From positions 1-6,191 of the forward strand of contig JAMOMG010000308.1 of the NCBI GenBank assembly GCA_027068695.1: a stretch of DNA of 6,191 nucleotides. The letters are read 5' to 3'. Origin of the DNA: Flavobacteriaceae bacterium (GTDB lineage Bacteria; Bacteroidota; Bacteroidia; Flavobacteriales; Flavobacteriaceae). Positions 1 through 6,085 of the stretch are shown here, piece by piece. The first letter of the stretch is position 1, and every line of letters begins with the position of its first letter. Both the position numbers and the translations under genes were made by a program. The notes below the pieces were generated by a model that did no database searches, was not told where the DNA came from, and worked only from the letters and a program-made list of their open reading frames with translations.

Positions 1-461
1 CTCCGTTATCATTGTTGTCTCCATTGTCATTGCTTCCATTGTCATCGTTTCCTCCGTTATCATTATTGTCTCCGTTATCATTGCTTCCATTGTCATCGTT
101 TCCTCCGTTGTCATTGTTGTCTCCGTTGTCATTGTTGTCTCCGTTGTCATCATTTCCTCCGTTATCATTGTTGTCTCCATTGTCATTGCTTCCATTGTCA
201 TCGTTTCCTCCGTTATCATTATTGTCTCCGTTATCATTGCTTCCATTGTCATCGTTTCCTCCGTTGTCATTGTTGTCTCCGTTATCATTGCTTCCATTGT
301 CATCGTTTCCTCCGTTGTCATTGTTGTCTCCGTTGTCATTGCTTCCATTGTCATCATTTCCTCCGTTATCATTGTTGTCTCCATTGTCATTGCTTCCATT
401 GTCATCATTTCCTCCGTTATCATTGTTGTCTCCGTTGTCATTGCTTCCATTGTCATCGTTT
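1..461 (-). repeat. 51-bp in-frame tandem repeat (17-residue Gly/Asn/Asp unit), nine units, open at the left edge
   Basis: Units begin on the plus strand at CCTCCG, positions 51, 102, 156, 207, 258, 309, 360 and 411; a further unit fills 1-50, lacking one base, and a degenerate unit starts at 462. All are 51 bp except the unit at 102-155, which is 54 bp, so the reading frame is kept throughout. Each unit encodes [17 protein letters not shown] with net charge about -5. Between units I see five variable sites, all transitions and all in synonymous third positions (AAC/AAT, GAC/GAT). Positions 1-127 and 157-283 are identical, showing a multi-unit duplication with a 156-bp period. There are no spacers, so this is not a CRISPR array. 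The copy number could vary between strains or be wrong in an assembly. Confidence 0.95.
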
Positions 462-1432
462 CCTCCGTTACCATTGTTTCCATTATTATCAGAGTCTTCA
501 CCATCTGGCGTTCCATCATTATCAGAATCAGTATCTAAATAATTAGGAATTCCATCGTTGTCAGAATCATCATTTGAAGCATCACCATCACCGTTTGCAT
601 CTTCATTACTATCTGATACACCATCGTTATCAGAGTCAGTATCTAAATAATTAGGAATTCCATCATTATCAGCATCATCATTGTTAGCATCTCCATCACC
701 ATTTGCATCTTCACTTGCATCAGGTATCCCATCATTATCAGAATCAGTATCTAAATAATTAGGGATTCCATCGTTATCAGTATCATCATTTGTTGCATCA
801 CCATCACCGTTTGCATCTTCACTTGCGTCAGACATGCCATCATTATCAGAGTCAGTATCTATATAGTTAGGAATTCCATCATTATCTGTATCATCATTTA
901 TAGGGTTTCCGTCACCATCAATATCTTCACTAGTATCCATAATTCCATCACCATCATCATCATCGTCTATGTAGTTTGGGGTACCATCATTATCAGTATC
1001 ATAACTATTCACTAACGTTGCAAATTCAGCTTCATTATTTACAGTTTGTATACTTTCATCTTTTGATACTTCAAAAGGAAAAGAAATACCATTTATGTAT
1101 AAGCTTGTTGTAGTTGCTGTAATTACACTTGTTAAATCACTTATGTTTGATACTAATACTTCGCTTCCGTTATTATATAATAGTGTAATAGGGTATGTAA
1201 ATCGAAATCCAAAGTCAAACTCCATTGCTTTGTCTACATTAGAAGAGTTAATTTCGTTTGAACTTTGTTGGTTTATTTTAGATTTTAAAGAATTTGTTAT
1301 ATTTTTTGCTAGATCACTAGTTATTGATTGTTCTTGGTATAGCTGTTCATCTTCAATTCCTTGATTATTTGTGCAAGATGCTATTGTTAAGGCTAATAGC
1401 ATAGTGAATAAGGTGAATTTGGCGTTTTTCAT
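1..1432 (-). CDS. TSP3-repeat lipoprotein with a Gly/Asn/Asp tandem-repeat tail, 3' end outside the window
   Basis: At least 477 codons are open from the ATG at 1432-1430; the stop lies beyond position 1. Residues 1-19 form a lipoprotein signal peptide (KNAK, a hydrophobic core, then lipobox I-A-S-C with Cys20). Residues 21-70 are polar. Residues 77-143 look globular and contain two similar stretches ([19 protein letters not shown] and [16 protein letters not shown]). Residues 145-317 are five 36-residue Asp-rich units of the TSP3 type ([19 protein letters not shown]), which bind calcium in known families. From residue 318 a 17-residue unit, [17 protein letters not shown], repeats to the edge. 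Family knowledge suggests an outer-membrane or surface lipoprotein with a calcium-stiffened stalk; the ligand is unknown. The residues after Cys20 (TNNQGIEDE) are not a clear surface-export signal. The only promoter-like motif upstream is the putative ECF-sigma box at 1484-1512, shared with the fecR gene. A C-terminal sorting domain could lie outside the window. Gene call is firm; function is unknown. Confidence 0.9.
   Translation of the reverse strand, partial: MKNAKFTLFTMLLALTIASCTNNQGIEDEQLYQEQSITSDLAKNITNSLKSKINQQSSNEINSSNVDKAMEFDFGFRFTYPITLLYNNGSEVLVSNISDLTSVITATTTSLYINGISFPFEVSKDESIQTVNNEAEFATLVNSYDTDNDGTPNYIDDDDDGDGIMDTSEDIDGDGNPINDDTDNDGIPNYIDTDSDNDGMSDASEDANGDGDATNDDTDNDGIPNYLDTDSDNDGIPDASEDANGDGDANNDDADNDGIPNYLDTDSDNDGVSDSNEDANGDGDASNDDSDNDGIPNYLDTDSDNDGTPDGEDSDNNGNNGNGGNDDNGSNDNGDNNDNGGNDDNGSNDNGDNNDNGGNDDNGSNDNGDNNDNGGNDDNGSNDNGDNNDNGGNDDNGSNDNGDNNDNGGNDDNGSNDNGDNNDNGGNDDNGDNNDNGDNNDNGGNDDNGSNDNGDNNDNGGNDDNGSNDNGDNNDNG
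482..1000 (-). repeat. 108-bp TSP3-type coding repeats, five units
   Basis: On the minus strand this codes for residues 145-317 of the lipoprotein. The block containing [16 protein letters not shown] recurs with an exact 108-bp (36-residue) period: the plus-strand landmark gtatct lies at 531, 639, 747 and 855, and a diverged copy of it at 963. The units are less alike at nucleotide level than the 51-bp array, so this array is older. The first unit (nearest the N terminus) is the most diverged, with a run of five Asp (156-160), and the last is truncated and ends in [11 protein letters not shown] where the Gly/Asn/Asp repeat starts. The DxDxDG spacing is that of TSP3/EF-hand-like calcium sites; calcium binding is inferred from the family. 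Confidence 0.9.
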
Positions 1433-1483
1433 TTTTTTAGATTTGGTTATATTATTATTTGTGATATTTCGATTAATCATACA

Positions 1484-1519
1484 TAAAACAACTGAAAGAT
1501 AAAAAACCCTACTTTTTTT
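1484..1519 (-). promoter_or_regulatory. Putative ECF-sigma promoter of the lipoprotein gene
   Basis: Read on the minus strand: seven A (1519-1513), GTAGGG (1512-1507), a 14-bp gap, then GTTGTTTTA (1492-1484). The same layout, with the first 16 bases identical and the same 14-bp gap, occurs on the plus strand before fecR (2075-2110). GTAGGG would be the -35 and GTTTTA the -10; they are 17 bp apart, which fits ECF promoters. The end of the box is 51 bp from the lipoprotein ATG. I see no housekeeping Bacteroidota -7 box (TANNTTTG) in this direction. The assignment to the adjacent sigma factor is an inference from the pairing. Confidence 0.7.
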
Positions 1520-1521
1520 GT

Positions 1522-1529
1522 TATTTTTG
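1522..1529 (+). promoter_or_regulatory. Possible housekeeping -7 element of the sigma gene
   Basis: TATTTTTG fits the Bacteroidota primary-sigma -7 consensus TANNTTTG and lies 17 bp before the sigma ATG. No TTTG/TTG -33 element is visible at the usual distance, and such a match is easily found by chance in AT-rich DNA, so this is weak. It directly abuts the divergent ECF box (1484-1519), so the two promoters, if real, would share the same DNA face. Confidence 0.3.
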
Positions 1530-1546
1530 AAAATCTTTATTAAAAT

Positions 1547-2065
1547 ATGAGCATGTCTAAAGACTTAAATAACATTTGTAATCCTATAATTTTTGAAAAA
1601 GTTTTTAGAGCCTATTCAAAAGATTTAAAAAGGTTTTTATACTTTAAGTTTGGAGATTTGGAATCCTGTGAAGATATAATGCAAGATACTTTTGTAAAAC
1701 TTTGGGATAACTGTTCAAGTGTTAATTATAACAAGGTTAAGAGTTATTTATTTACAGTAGGTAATAATTTATTTTTAAATATTAAGAAGCATGAAAAAAT
1801 AGTTCGTGAACATCAACAGCTAAAAGTTAATGAAAGTACTTATGAATCCCCTGAATTTTTATTGTTAGAAAAAGAGTTTCAACTTAAATTAGAAAGGGCA
1901 ATTGCAGCATTATCTGAAAGGCAACGAGAAGTTTTTTTATTAAGCAAAATAGAAAAGAAAAAATATAAGGAAATTGCAGAAATGTTAGGATTGTCGGTTA
2001 AAGCGGTTGAAAAAAGAATGCATGGAGCTTTAAAAGAACTAAGAAATAAAATAGGAAACATTTAA
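1547..2065 (+). CDS. ECF RNA polymerase sigma factor, FecI-like
   Basis: 172 residues, the normal size for an ECF sigma factor, with only the two expected domains. Region 2 spans about residues 14-82 and includes [14 protein letters not shown] (42-55), the usual core-binding and -10-contact segment, followed by [18 protein letters not shown]. Region 4 spans about 112-166: [11 protein letters not shown] (122-132) and a helix-turn-helix at about 139-165 ([26 protein letters not shown]) that reads the -35 element. ATG 1547 is chosen; an in-frame ATG at 1553 is equally possible because neither has a clear ribosome site. It lies upstream of a FecR anti-sigma gene and a receptor with a signalling domain, so it is expected to be held inactive at the membrane until the receptor is occupied. 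Its predicted targets are the two GTAGGG boxes on either side of it. The inducing ligand cannot be read from the sequence. Confidence 0.95.
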   Translation: MSMSKDLNNICNPIIFEKVFRAYSKDLKRFLYFKFGDLESCEDIMQDTFVKLWDNCSSVNYNKVKSYLFTVGNNLFLNIKKHEKIVREHQQLKVNESTYESPEFLLLEKEFQLKLERAIAALSERQREVFLLSKIEKKKYKEIAEMLGLSVKAVEKRMHGALKELRNKIGNI

Positions 2066-2074
2066 TTTATTTTT

Positions 2075-2110
2075 AAAAAAAGTAGGGTTTATTGCTTTAC
2101 AGTTGTCTTA
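2075..2110 (+). promoter_or_regulatory. Putative ECF-sigma promoter of the fecR-receptor operon
   Basis: Seven A (2075-2081), GTAGGG (2082-2087), TTT, then GTTGTCTTA (2102-2110), with GTCTTA (2105-2110) as the proposed -10, 17 bp from GTAGGG. It lies in the 57-bp gap between the sigma stop and the fecR ATG and matches the minus-strand box at 1484-1519 in sequence and spacing. The -10 ends only 12 bp before the ATG, so a transcript started here would have a leader of roughly 5-7 nucleotides. It would let activated sigma raise FecR and the receptor independently of its own gene. Inferred from motif pairing; not shown experimentally here. Confidence 0.75.
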
Positions 2111-2122
2111 ATAACAGAAAAG

Positions 2123-3049
2123 ATGAAAGAAAACAAAGGACATAACGATAGTGAAAATTTTTTAGCAGCTTGGAGTGAAGGAGAAATTTCTGCTGAAGAA
2201 CTTAAGAAATATGTTTCTGAAGAAGATTTTAAGGCCTATATGGAACTTGAAAAAGGAATTCATCTTTATGAAAAATTAGAAGCACCGTTAGATCATTCAT
2301 TTAAAAAAATTCAAGAGAAAATTAAGTATAAATCAAAAGCCAGGGTTCGAAAATTATATGTGAGTTGGGTTACATCTATTGCAGCTTCTATTGTTTTATT
2401 TGTAGGTTTATACAGTTTACTGGGGAATAATACAGTTTTATTAAACACTAGTACAGGTGAGCATAAAAATGTTGCGTTATTAGATGGTTCTGAGGTAATT
2501 TTGAATTCAAAATCAGAAATAAGCTATAATAAAAGAACTTGGAAAAAAGAAAGAGAAGTTACATTAAAAGGTGAAGCTTATTTTAAAGTTCAAAAAGGAA
2601 GCACCTTTACGGTAAAAACAAAAAATGGTTCTGTAACAGTATTAGGAACACAGTTTAACGTAATATCACGAGATAATTTTTTTGAAGTAGTTTGTTATGA
2701 AGGGAAAGTGAGTGTAAAAAACAATATTAGTAGTGTTATTCTTTTACCCGGAAATTCAGTTAGAGTGCTAAATGGTGAAATTATTGAAGATCATCAGGTA
2801 AAACAACAAGCTCCAAGTTGGATTTTGGGAGAAAGTACCTTTAAAAGTATTCCTCTTAAATATGTTATAAATGCTTTAGAAAATCAATACGATGTTCGTT
2901 TTGATAGAAGTTTAATAGATGAATCTGTTATTTACACGGGAAGTTTTAACAATAAGAACCTTGAAATTGCGTTAGCGACAGTATTTAAGGCTACTAACAT
3001 TAAATATAAAATGACAACAGCAAATATAATTTTATTGGAAAATAATTAA
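2123..3049 (+). CDS. FecR-family anti-sigma factor / transmembrane signal transducer
   Basis: 308 residues, typical of Bacteroidota FecR proteins. Residues 1-78 are cytoplasmic, charged and mostly helical, and are expected to bind the sigma factor. A single membrane segment lies at about 81-100 (SWVTSIAASIVLFVGLYSLL). The periplasmic FecR domain covers about 108-200 with the family signatures LLDGSEVILNSKSEISY (119-135), GEAYFKV (150-156) and VLGTQFNV (173-180). The C-terminal domain (about 236-305, STFKSIPLKYVINALENQYDV onward) is the DUF4974 type found with FecR in this phylum and resembles the receptor's own STN domain. The stop TAA shares its last A with the ATG of the receptor gene, suggesting translational coupling and matched amounts. 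The preceding GTAGGG box suggests the anti-sigma is induced by its own sigma, a negative feedback loop. Confidence 0.95.
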   Translation: MKENKGHNDSENFLAAWSEGEISAEELKKYVSEEDFKAYMELEKGIHLYEKLEAPLDHSFKKIQEKIKYKSKARVRKLYVSWVTSIAASIVLFVGLYSLLGNNTVLLNTSTGEHKNVALLDGSEVILNSKSEISYNKRTWKKEREVTLKGEAYFKVQKGSTFTVKTKNGSVTVLGTQFNVISRDNFFEVVCYEGKVSVKNNISSVILLPGNSVRVLNGEIIEDHQVKQQAPSWILGESTFKSIPLKYVINALENQYDVRFDRSLIDESVIYTGSFNNKNLEIALATVFKATNIKYKMTTANIILLENN

Positions 3050-5352
3050 TGAAATTACTATTCCGATTTTGTTTTATATGGTTCATACCCTTCACAGTTT
3101 TCTCTCAAGAGGAAGCTGTTTTTTCTGTAGAGTTTAGTGAAGCTAAGATAGCTACGGTATTAATGTTTATAGAAGAAACATACAATGTTAAATTTTCATA
3201 CCAAGATAACTTAATTGACACACAAACAATTACATTAATCCAAAAAAAACGAACACTTGATGAGCTGCTAAACGAAATATCAGCTTTAATCAAAATTGAT
3301 TTTGAGAGGCTTGATGATCGTTATATATTTCTTAAAAAGAGTACAATAGCTGAAGAGAGTTTGCATTTAAAAGAGGTTGTAATTAATGGGTATTTAACCA
3401 AGGGAATTTCCAAAAAGAAAAATGCAACTTTTGAAATCAGTCCTAGAAAATTAGAAATTTTACCGGGACTTACAGAACCCGATATTTTTGAAAGTATTCA
3501 ACAATTTCCTGGAGTGGTAAGTCCAAATGAAACAGCAACAGGTTTAATTGTAAGAGGTGGATTGTCTGATCAAAACAGAATTATTTGGGATGGAATAAAT
3601 ATGTATCATAGCGGTCATTTGTTTGGAATGATTTCTGCATTTAATCCAAACATTACAGAAAAAGTAATATTTTATAACAAAGGAACAAATCCAAAATTTG
3701 GAGAACGTATATCAAGTGTAATAGATATTTCAACGAAAACCAAATTATCGAAAAAAGTTGAAGCAGAGTTTGGTATTAATGCCATTAATTTTGATGCTTA
3801 TTTGTCAATTCCAATTATAGAAGACAAGTTAAGTATGCAGATATCCTATAGGAGATCCTATGAAGATAAGTTTGAAACTTCAACATTTAGAAATTTAGAA
3901 GAAAAAGTTTTTCAACACACGGCAATAAACGAAACTACAAATTCCGATGAGAAATTTAAATTTAAAGATTACAATTTGAAATTAAATTATCAGCCAAATA
4001 AAAAAAATATGTTTGCATTAAGTGTTATTCATATTGATAATGATTTGGAGCATGTATTTGAGGATTTAACTCTTAACAAGTCAAACGAAAATATTTTAGA
4101 CACTGAAAATGAAGGGTATAGTATTAGTTGGAACAAAAAATGGAATACAAAAGTAAGTCATCAAACCCAAGCTTTTCTATCTAAATATCGTTTAAATTAT
4201 AACTTTATTACAACTGAAAATTTAGTACAAATTTCAGATTTTGATAAACGAAATAACATTTATGATTCTGGGTTGTCTTCAGAAGTGCAAATAAACATGA
4301 ATGAAAAAGATAATTTATCTTTAGGGTATCAGTATACATTGAAAGATATAAGTTTTGAAATTAAAGAAACAGCAGACTTAGTTTATATTTTAGACAGAGA
4401 TAAAACAATTATTAATACACATTCACTTTATTCAAATTACACATATAGAAACCCTATAATAGATATTGACGGAGGAATTCGACTAAATTATTACAAAGAA
4501 TTAAATGCCTTTAGAGTTGAGCCTAGAATTGTTATTAATAAAGATTTATTGAGAAATTTGAAACTTCAAATTACAGGAGAATTAAAAAACCAAATAGTAA
4601 GTCAAATTGAAGAAACTGTTTTGAGTAATTTATCATTAGAAAATAAATTATGGCGTTTGGCTGATGGTGATAAGTTTCCTATAATTAACAGCAAGCAGGT
4701 TTCTGCTGGATTTTTATATAGTAACAATGGGTGGAGTATTGATATTGACCATTATTATAAAAAAATTAAGGGAATTACAACTCTTTCAATAGGGTATTTA
4801 AATCCAGAAGATAGTAGGTTTCATGTGGGTAATCAAAAAGTTTTTGGCACAGATTTTTATTTAGAGAAGGAATTTAAAAAAATAAAAGCGTGGGTAAGTT
4901 ACTCATATACAGATGTTAAAAATAAATTTGAAGGTTTAAATAACAATAAGTACTTTACTTCAAGTATAGAAATTAAACATGCTATTTCAGCTTCGTTAAG
5001 TTATAAAGTAAAACAATTGCAATTAGCTTTAGGTTGGAAATGGCAATCAGGACGACCTTACACAGAGTCTTTAAGTGATTTTGAAGATAATGATTTTGAT
5101 TTTGAGGGAATTAATACTGAAAAGCTAAAAAATTATCACCGGTTAGATTTTTCTTCAACCTACAAGTTTAATTTTTCAAAAAAAGGGACTACTCGTGGTA
5201 AAATAGGATTTTCTATTAGGAATATATACAATAGAAAAAGTCATTTAAGTAGAGAGTACACAGGAAATAATGCAATTAATGATCCAATTACTGCTATTGA
5301 TAAATTTTCTTTAGGAATAACTCCAAATTTTCTTTTTAGAGTTTATTGGTAA
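3049..5352 (+). CDS. TonB-dependent outer-membrane receptor with N-terminal STN signalling domain (FecA-like transducer)
   Basis: 767 residues. A Sec signal peptide (1-19, cleaved around FS|Q) is followed by an STN signalling domain at about 24-97 (VFSVEF to YIFLKK). LKEVVINGY (107-115) resembles a TonB-box/plug entry, and the plug runs to about 230, with LIVRGGLSDQNRIIWDGINMY (166-186), HSGHLFG (187-193) and FGERISSVIDIST (217-229). The rest is a beta-barrel with many aromatic-rich alternating strands and a terminal FRVYW, the aromatic end expected for outer-membrane insertion. There is no carboxypeptidase-like beta-sandwich between STN and plug, and the length is well below SusC receptors; no SusD gene is next to it. 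This points to a FecA-style transporter-sensor for a small ligand such as a siderophore, cofactor or peptide, rather than a glycan SusCD pair, but the substrate is not identifiable. ATG 3049 overlaps the fecR stop and gives the full signal peptide. Confidence 0.93.
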   Translation: MKLLFRFCFIWFIPFTVFSQEEAVFSVEFSEAKIATVLMFIEETYNVKFSYQDNLIDTQTITLIQKKRTLDELLNEISALIKIDFERLDDRYIFLKKSTIAEESLHLKEVVINGYLTKGISKKKNATFEISPRKLEILPGLTEPDIFESIQQFPGVVSPNETATGLIVRGGLSDQNRIIWDGINMYHSGHLFGMISAFNPNITEKVIFYNKGTNPKFGERISSVIDISTKTKLSKKVEAEFGINAINFDAYLSIPIIEDKLSMQISYRRSYEDKFETSTFRNLEEKVFQHTAINETTNSDEKFKFKDYNLKLNYQPNKKNMFALSVIHIDNDLEHVFEDLTLNKSNENILDTENEGYSISWNKKWNTKVSHQTQAFLSKYRLNYNFITTENLVQISDFDKRNNIYDSGLSSEVQINMNEKDNLSLGYQYTLKDISFEIKETADLVYILDRDKTIINTHSLYSNYTYRNPIIDIDGGIRLNYYKELNAFRVEPRIVINKDLLRNLKLQITGELKNQIVSQIEETVLSNLSLENKLWRLADGDKFPIINSKQVSAGFLYSNNGWSIDIDHYYKKIKGITTLSIGYLNPEDSRFHVGNQKVFGTDFYLEKEFKKIKAWVSYSYTDVKNKFEGLNNNKYFTSSIEIKHAISASLSYKVKQLQLALGWKWQSGRPYTESLSDFEDNDFDFEGINTEKLKNYHRLDFSSTYKFNFSKKGTTRGKIGFSIRNIYNRKSHLSREYTGNNAINDPITAIDKFSLGITPNFLFRVYW

Positions 5353-5396
5353 TCACAATTTAATACGTTATGATTGTTAAATAAAAACAAGGGTTA
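5353..5396. other. Convergent intergenic gap without a clear terminator
   Basis: 44 bp between the receptor stop and the stop of the minus-strand pseudouridine synthase. I see only 5-bp AT-rich pairings (for example AATCA at 5351-5355 with TGATT at 5371-5375, 15-base loop) and no GC-rich hairpin followed by T residues for either direction. Confidence 0.5.
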
Positions 5397-6083
5397 TTAA
5401 TTACAAGCCTCCCAAATGGTTTCTTTAGGAGTTGGAGCAATAATTGAAATAACTTCTTTTGAAACAGGATGTGTAAATTCAATTTTACGTGCATGTAAAT
5501 GAATGCTGGCATCTTTGTTACTTCTATTAAAACCATATTTTAAATCGCCTTTTATTGGAGAACCAATTGAAGCTAACTGGCAACGAATTTGGTGATGACG
5601 ACCAGTTTCTAAATCAACTTCTAATAAGTGATAATTAGTTAATGATTTTAATATTTTATAATGAAGAATAGCTTTTTTACTTCCTTCTATTTCAGATGAG
5701 TAAGAGGTTGATTTGTTGTTTTTAGGATTCTTTTTTAAAAAACCAATGAGTGTATCACTATCTTTTTTAGGCTTGTTTTTAACAACTGCCCAATAGGTTT
5801 TATTTACAGTTTTGTCTCGTAACATTTTGTTAAAACGCTCCAAAGCTTTGGAGGTTTTTGCAAAAACAACCACACCAGTTGTTGGCCTGTCAAGTCGGTG
5901 AACAACACCTAAAAAAACATTACTTGGCTTATTGTATTTGTCTTTAATGTATTCTTTAACAATATCACTCAGGGGCTTATCACCAGTTTTATCTCCTTGA
6001 ATAATATCACCCGATTGTTTATTTATTACAATTAAGTGATTGTCTTCAAACAAAACTTCTAAAGTATTTTTAGTTGAACCCAT
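5397..6083 (-). CDS. RluA-family RNA pseudouridine synthase
   Basis: 228 residues. Converts uridine to pseudouridine in rRNA or tRNA. The catalytic motif HRLDRPTTG is at residues 62-70 with the nucleophile Asp65; the second family motif LETGRHHQIRCQLA is at 158-171; the C-terminal HLHARKIEFTHP (195-206) is also standard. It starts straight into the catalytic domain (LEVLFEDNHLIVINKQSG), with no N-terminal S4 RNA-binding domain, so it belongs to the short single-domain RluA type; which uridine it modifies cannot be told. The ATG at 6083-6081 is 2 bp past the stop of the upstream minus-strand gene, so the two are probably one transcript. It is convergent with the receptor gene and has no evident link to the sigma system. 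Confidence 0.93.
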   Translation of the reverse strand: MGSTKNTLEVLFEDNHLIVINKQSGDIIQGDKTGDKPLSDIVKEYIKDKYNKPSNVFLGVVHRLDRPTTGVVVFAKTSKALERFNKMLRDKTVNKTYWAVVKNKPKKDSDTLIGFLKKNPKNNKSTSYSSEIEGSKKAILHYKILKSLTNYHLLEVDLETGRHHQIRCQLASIGSPIKGDLKYGFNRSNKDASIHLHARKIEFTHPVSKEVISIIAPTPKETIWEACN

Positions 6084-6085
6084 TT

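Noticed and set aside
1..461. CRISPR array
   Set aside because: Units are contiguous with no variable spacers, keep a reading frame and vary only silently; this is a coding minisatellite.
12..542. Long plus-strand open frame rich in Ser/Leu/Pro over the repeat array
   Set aside because: It is the complement of the Gly/Asn/Asp repeat; repetition without stops keeps the opposite strand open. The minus-strand frame continues into a signal peptide and TSP3 units, so that is the real gene.
1095..1364. Plus-strand 89-residue open frame
   Set aside because: Antisense to the lipoprotein N-terminal region, no start signals or recognisable motif.
1879..2061. Minus-strand 60-residue open frame inside the sigma gene
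   Set aside because: Shadow of region 4 of the sigma factor; no independent support.
1504..2090. 16-bp perfect inverted repeat (1504-1519 and 2075-2090) flanking the sigma gene, as ends of a mobile or invertible element
   Set aside because: Similarity continues past the 16 bp at a fixed spacing into a -10-like motif, each copy lies upstream of an outward gene, and there is no recombinase gene or visible target duplication. Twin promoters explain it better, though inversion between the copies cannot be excluded without population reads.
3105..3293. Minus-strand 62-residue open frame inside the receptor gene
   Set aside because: Shadow of the STN coding region; no independent support.
5350..5400. 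Bidirectional terminator between receptor and pseudouridine synthase
   Set aside because: Only 5-bp AT pairings with a large loop and no following T-run; not enough to call.
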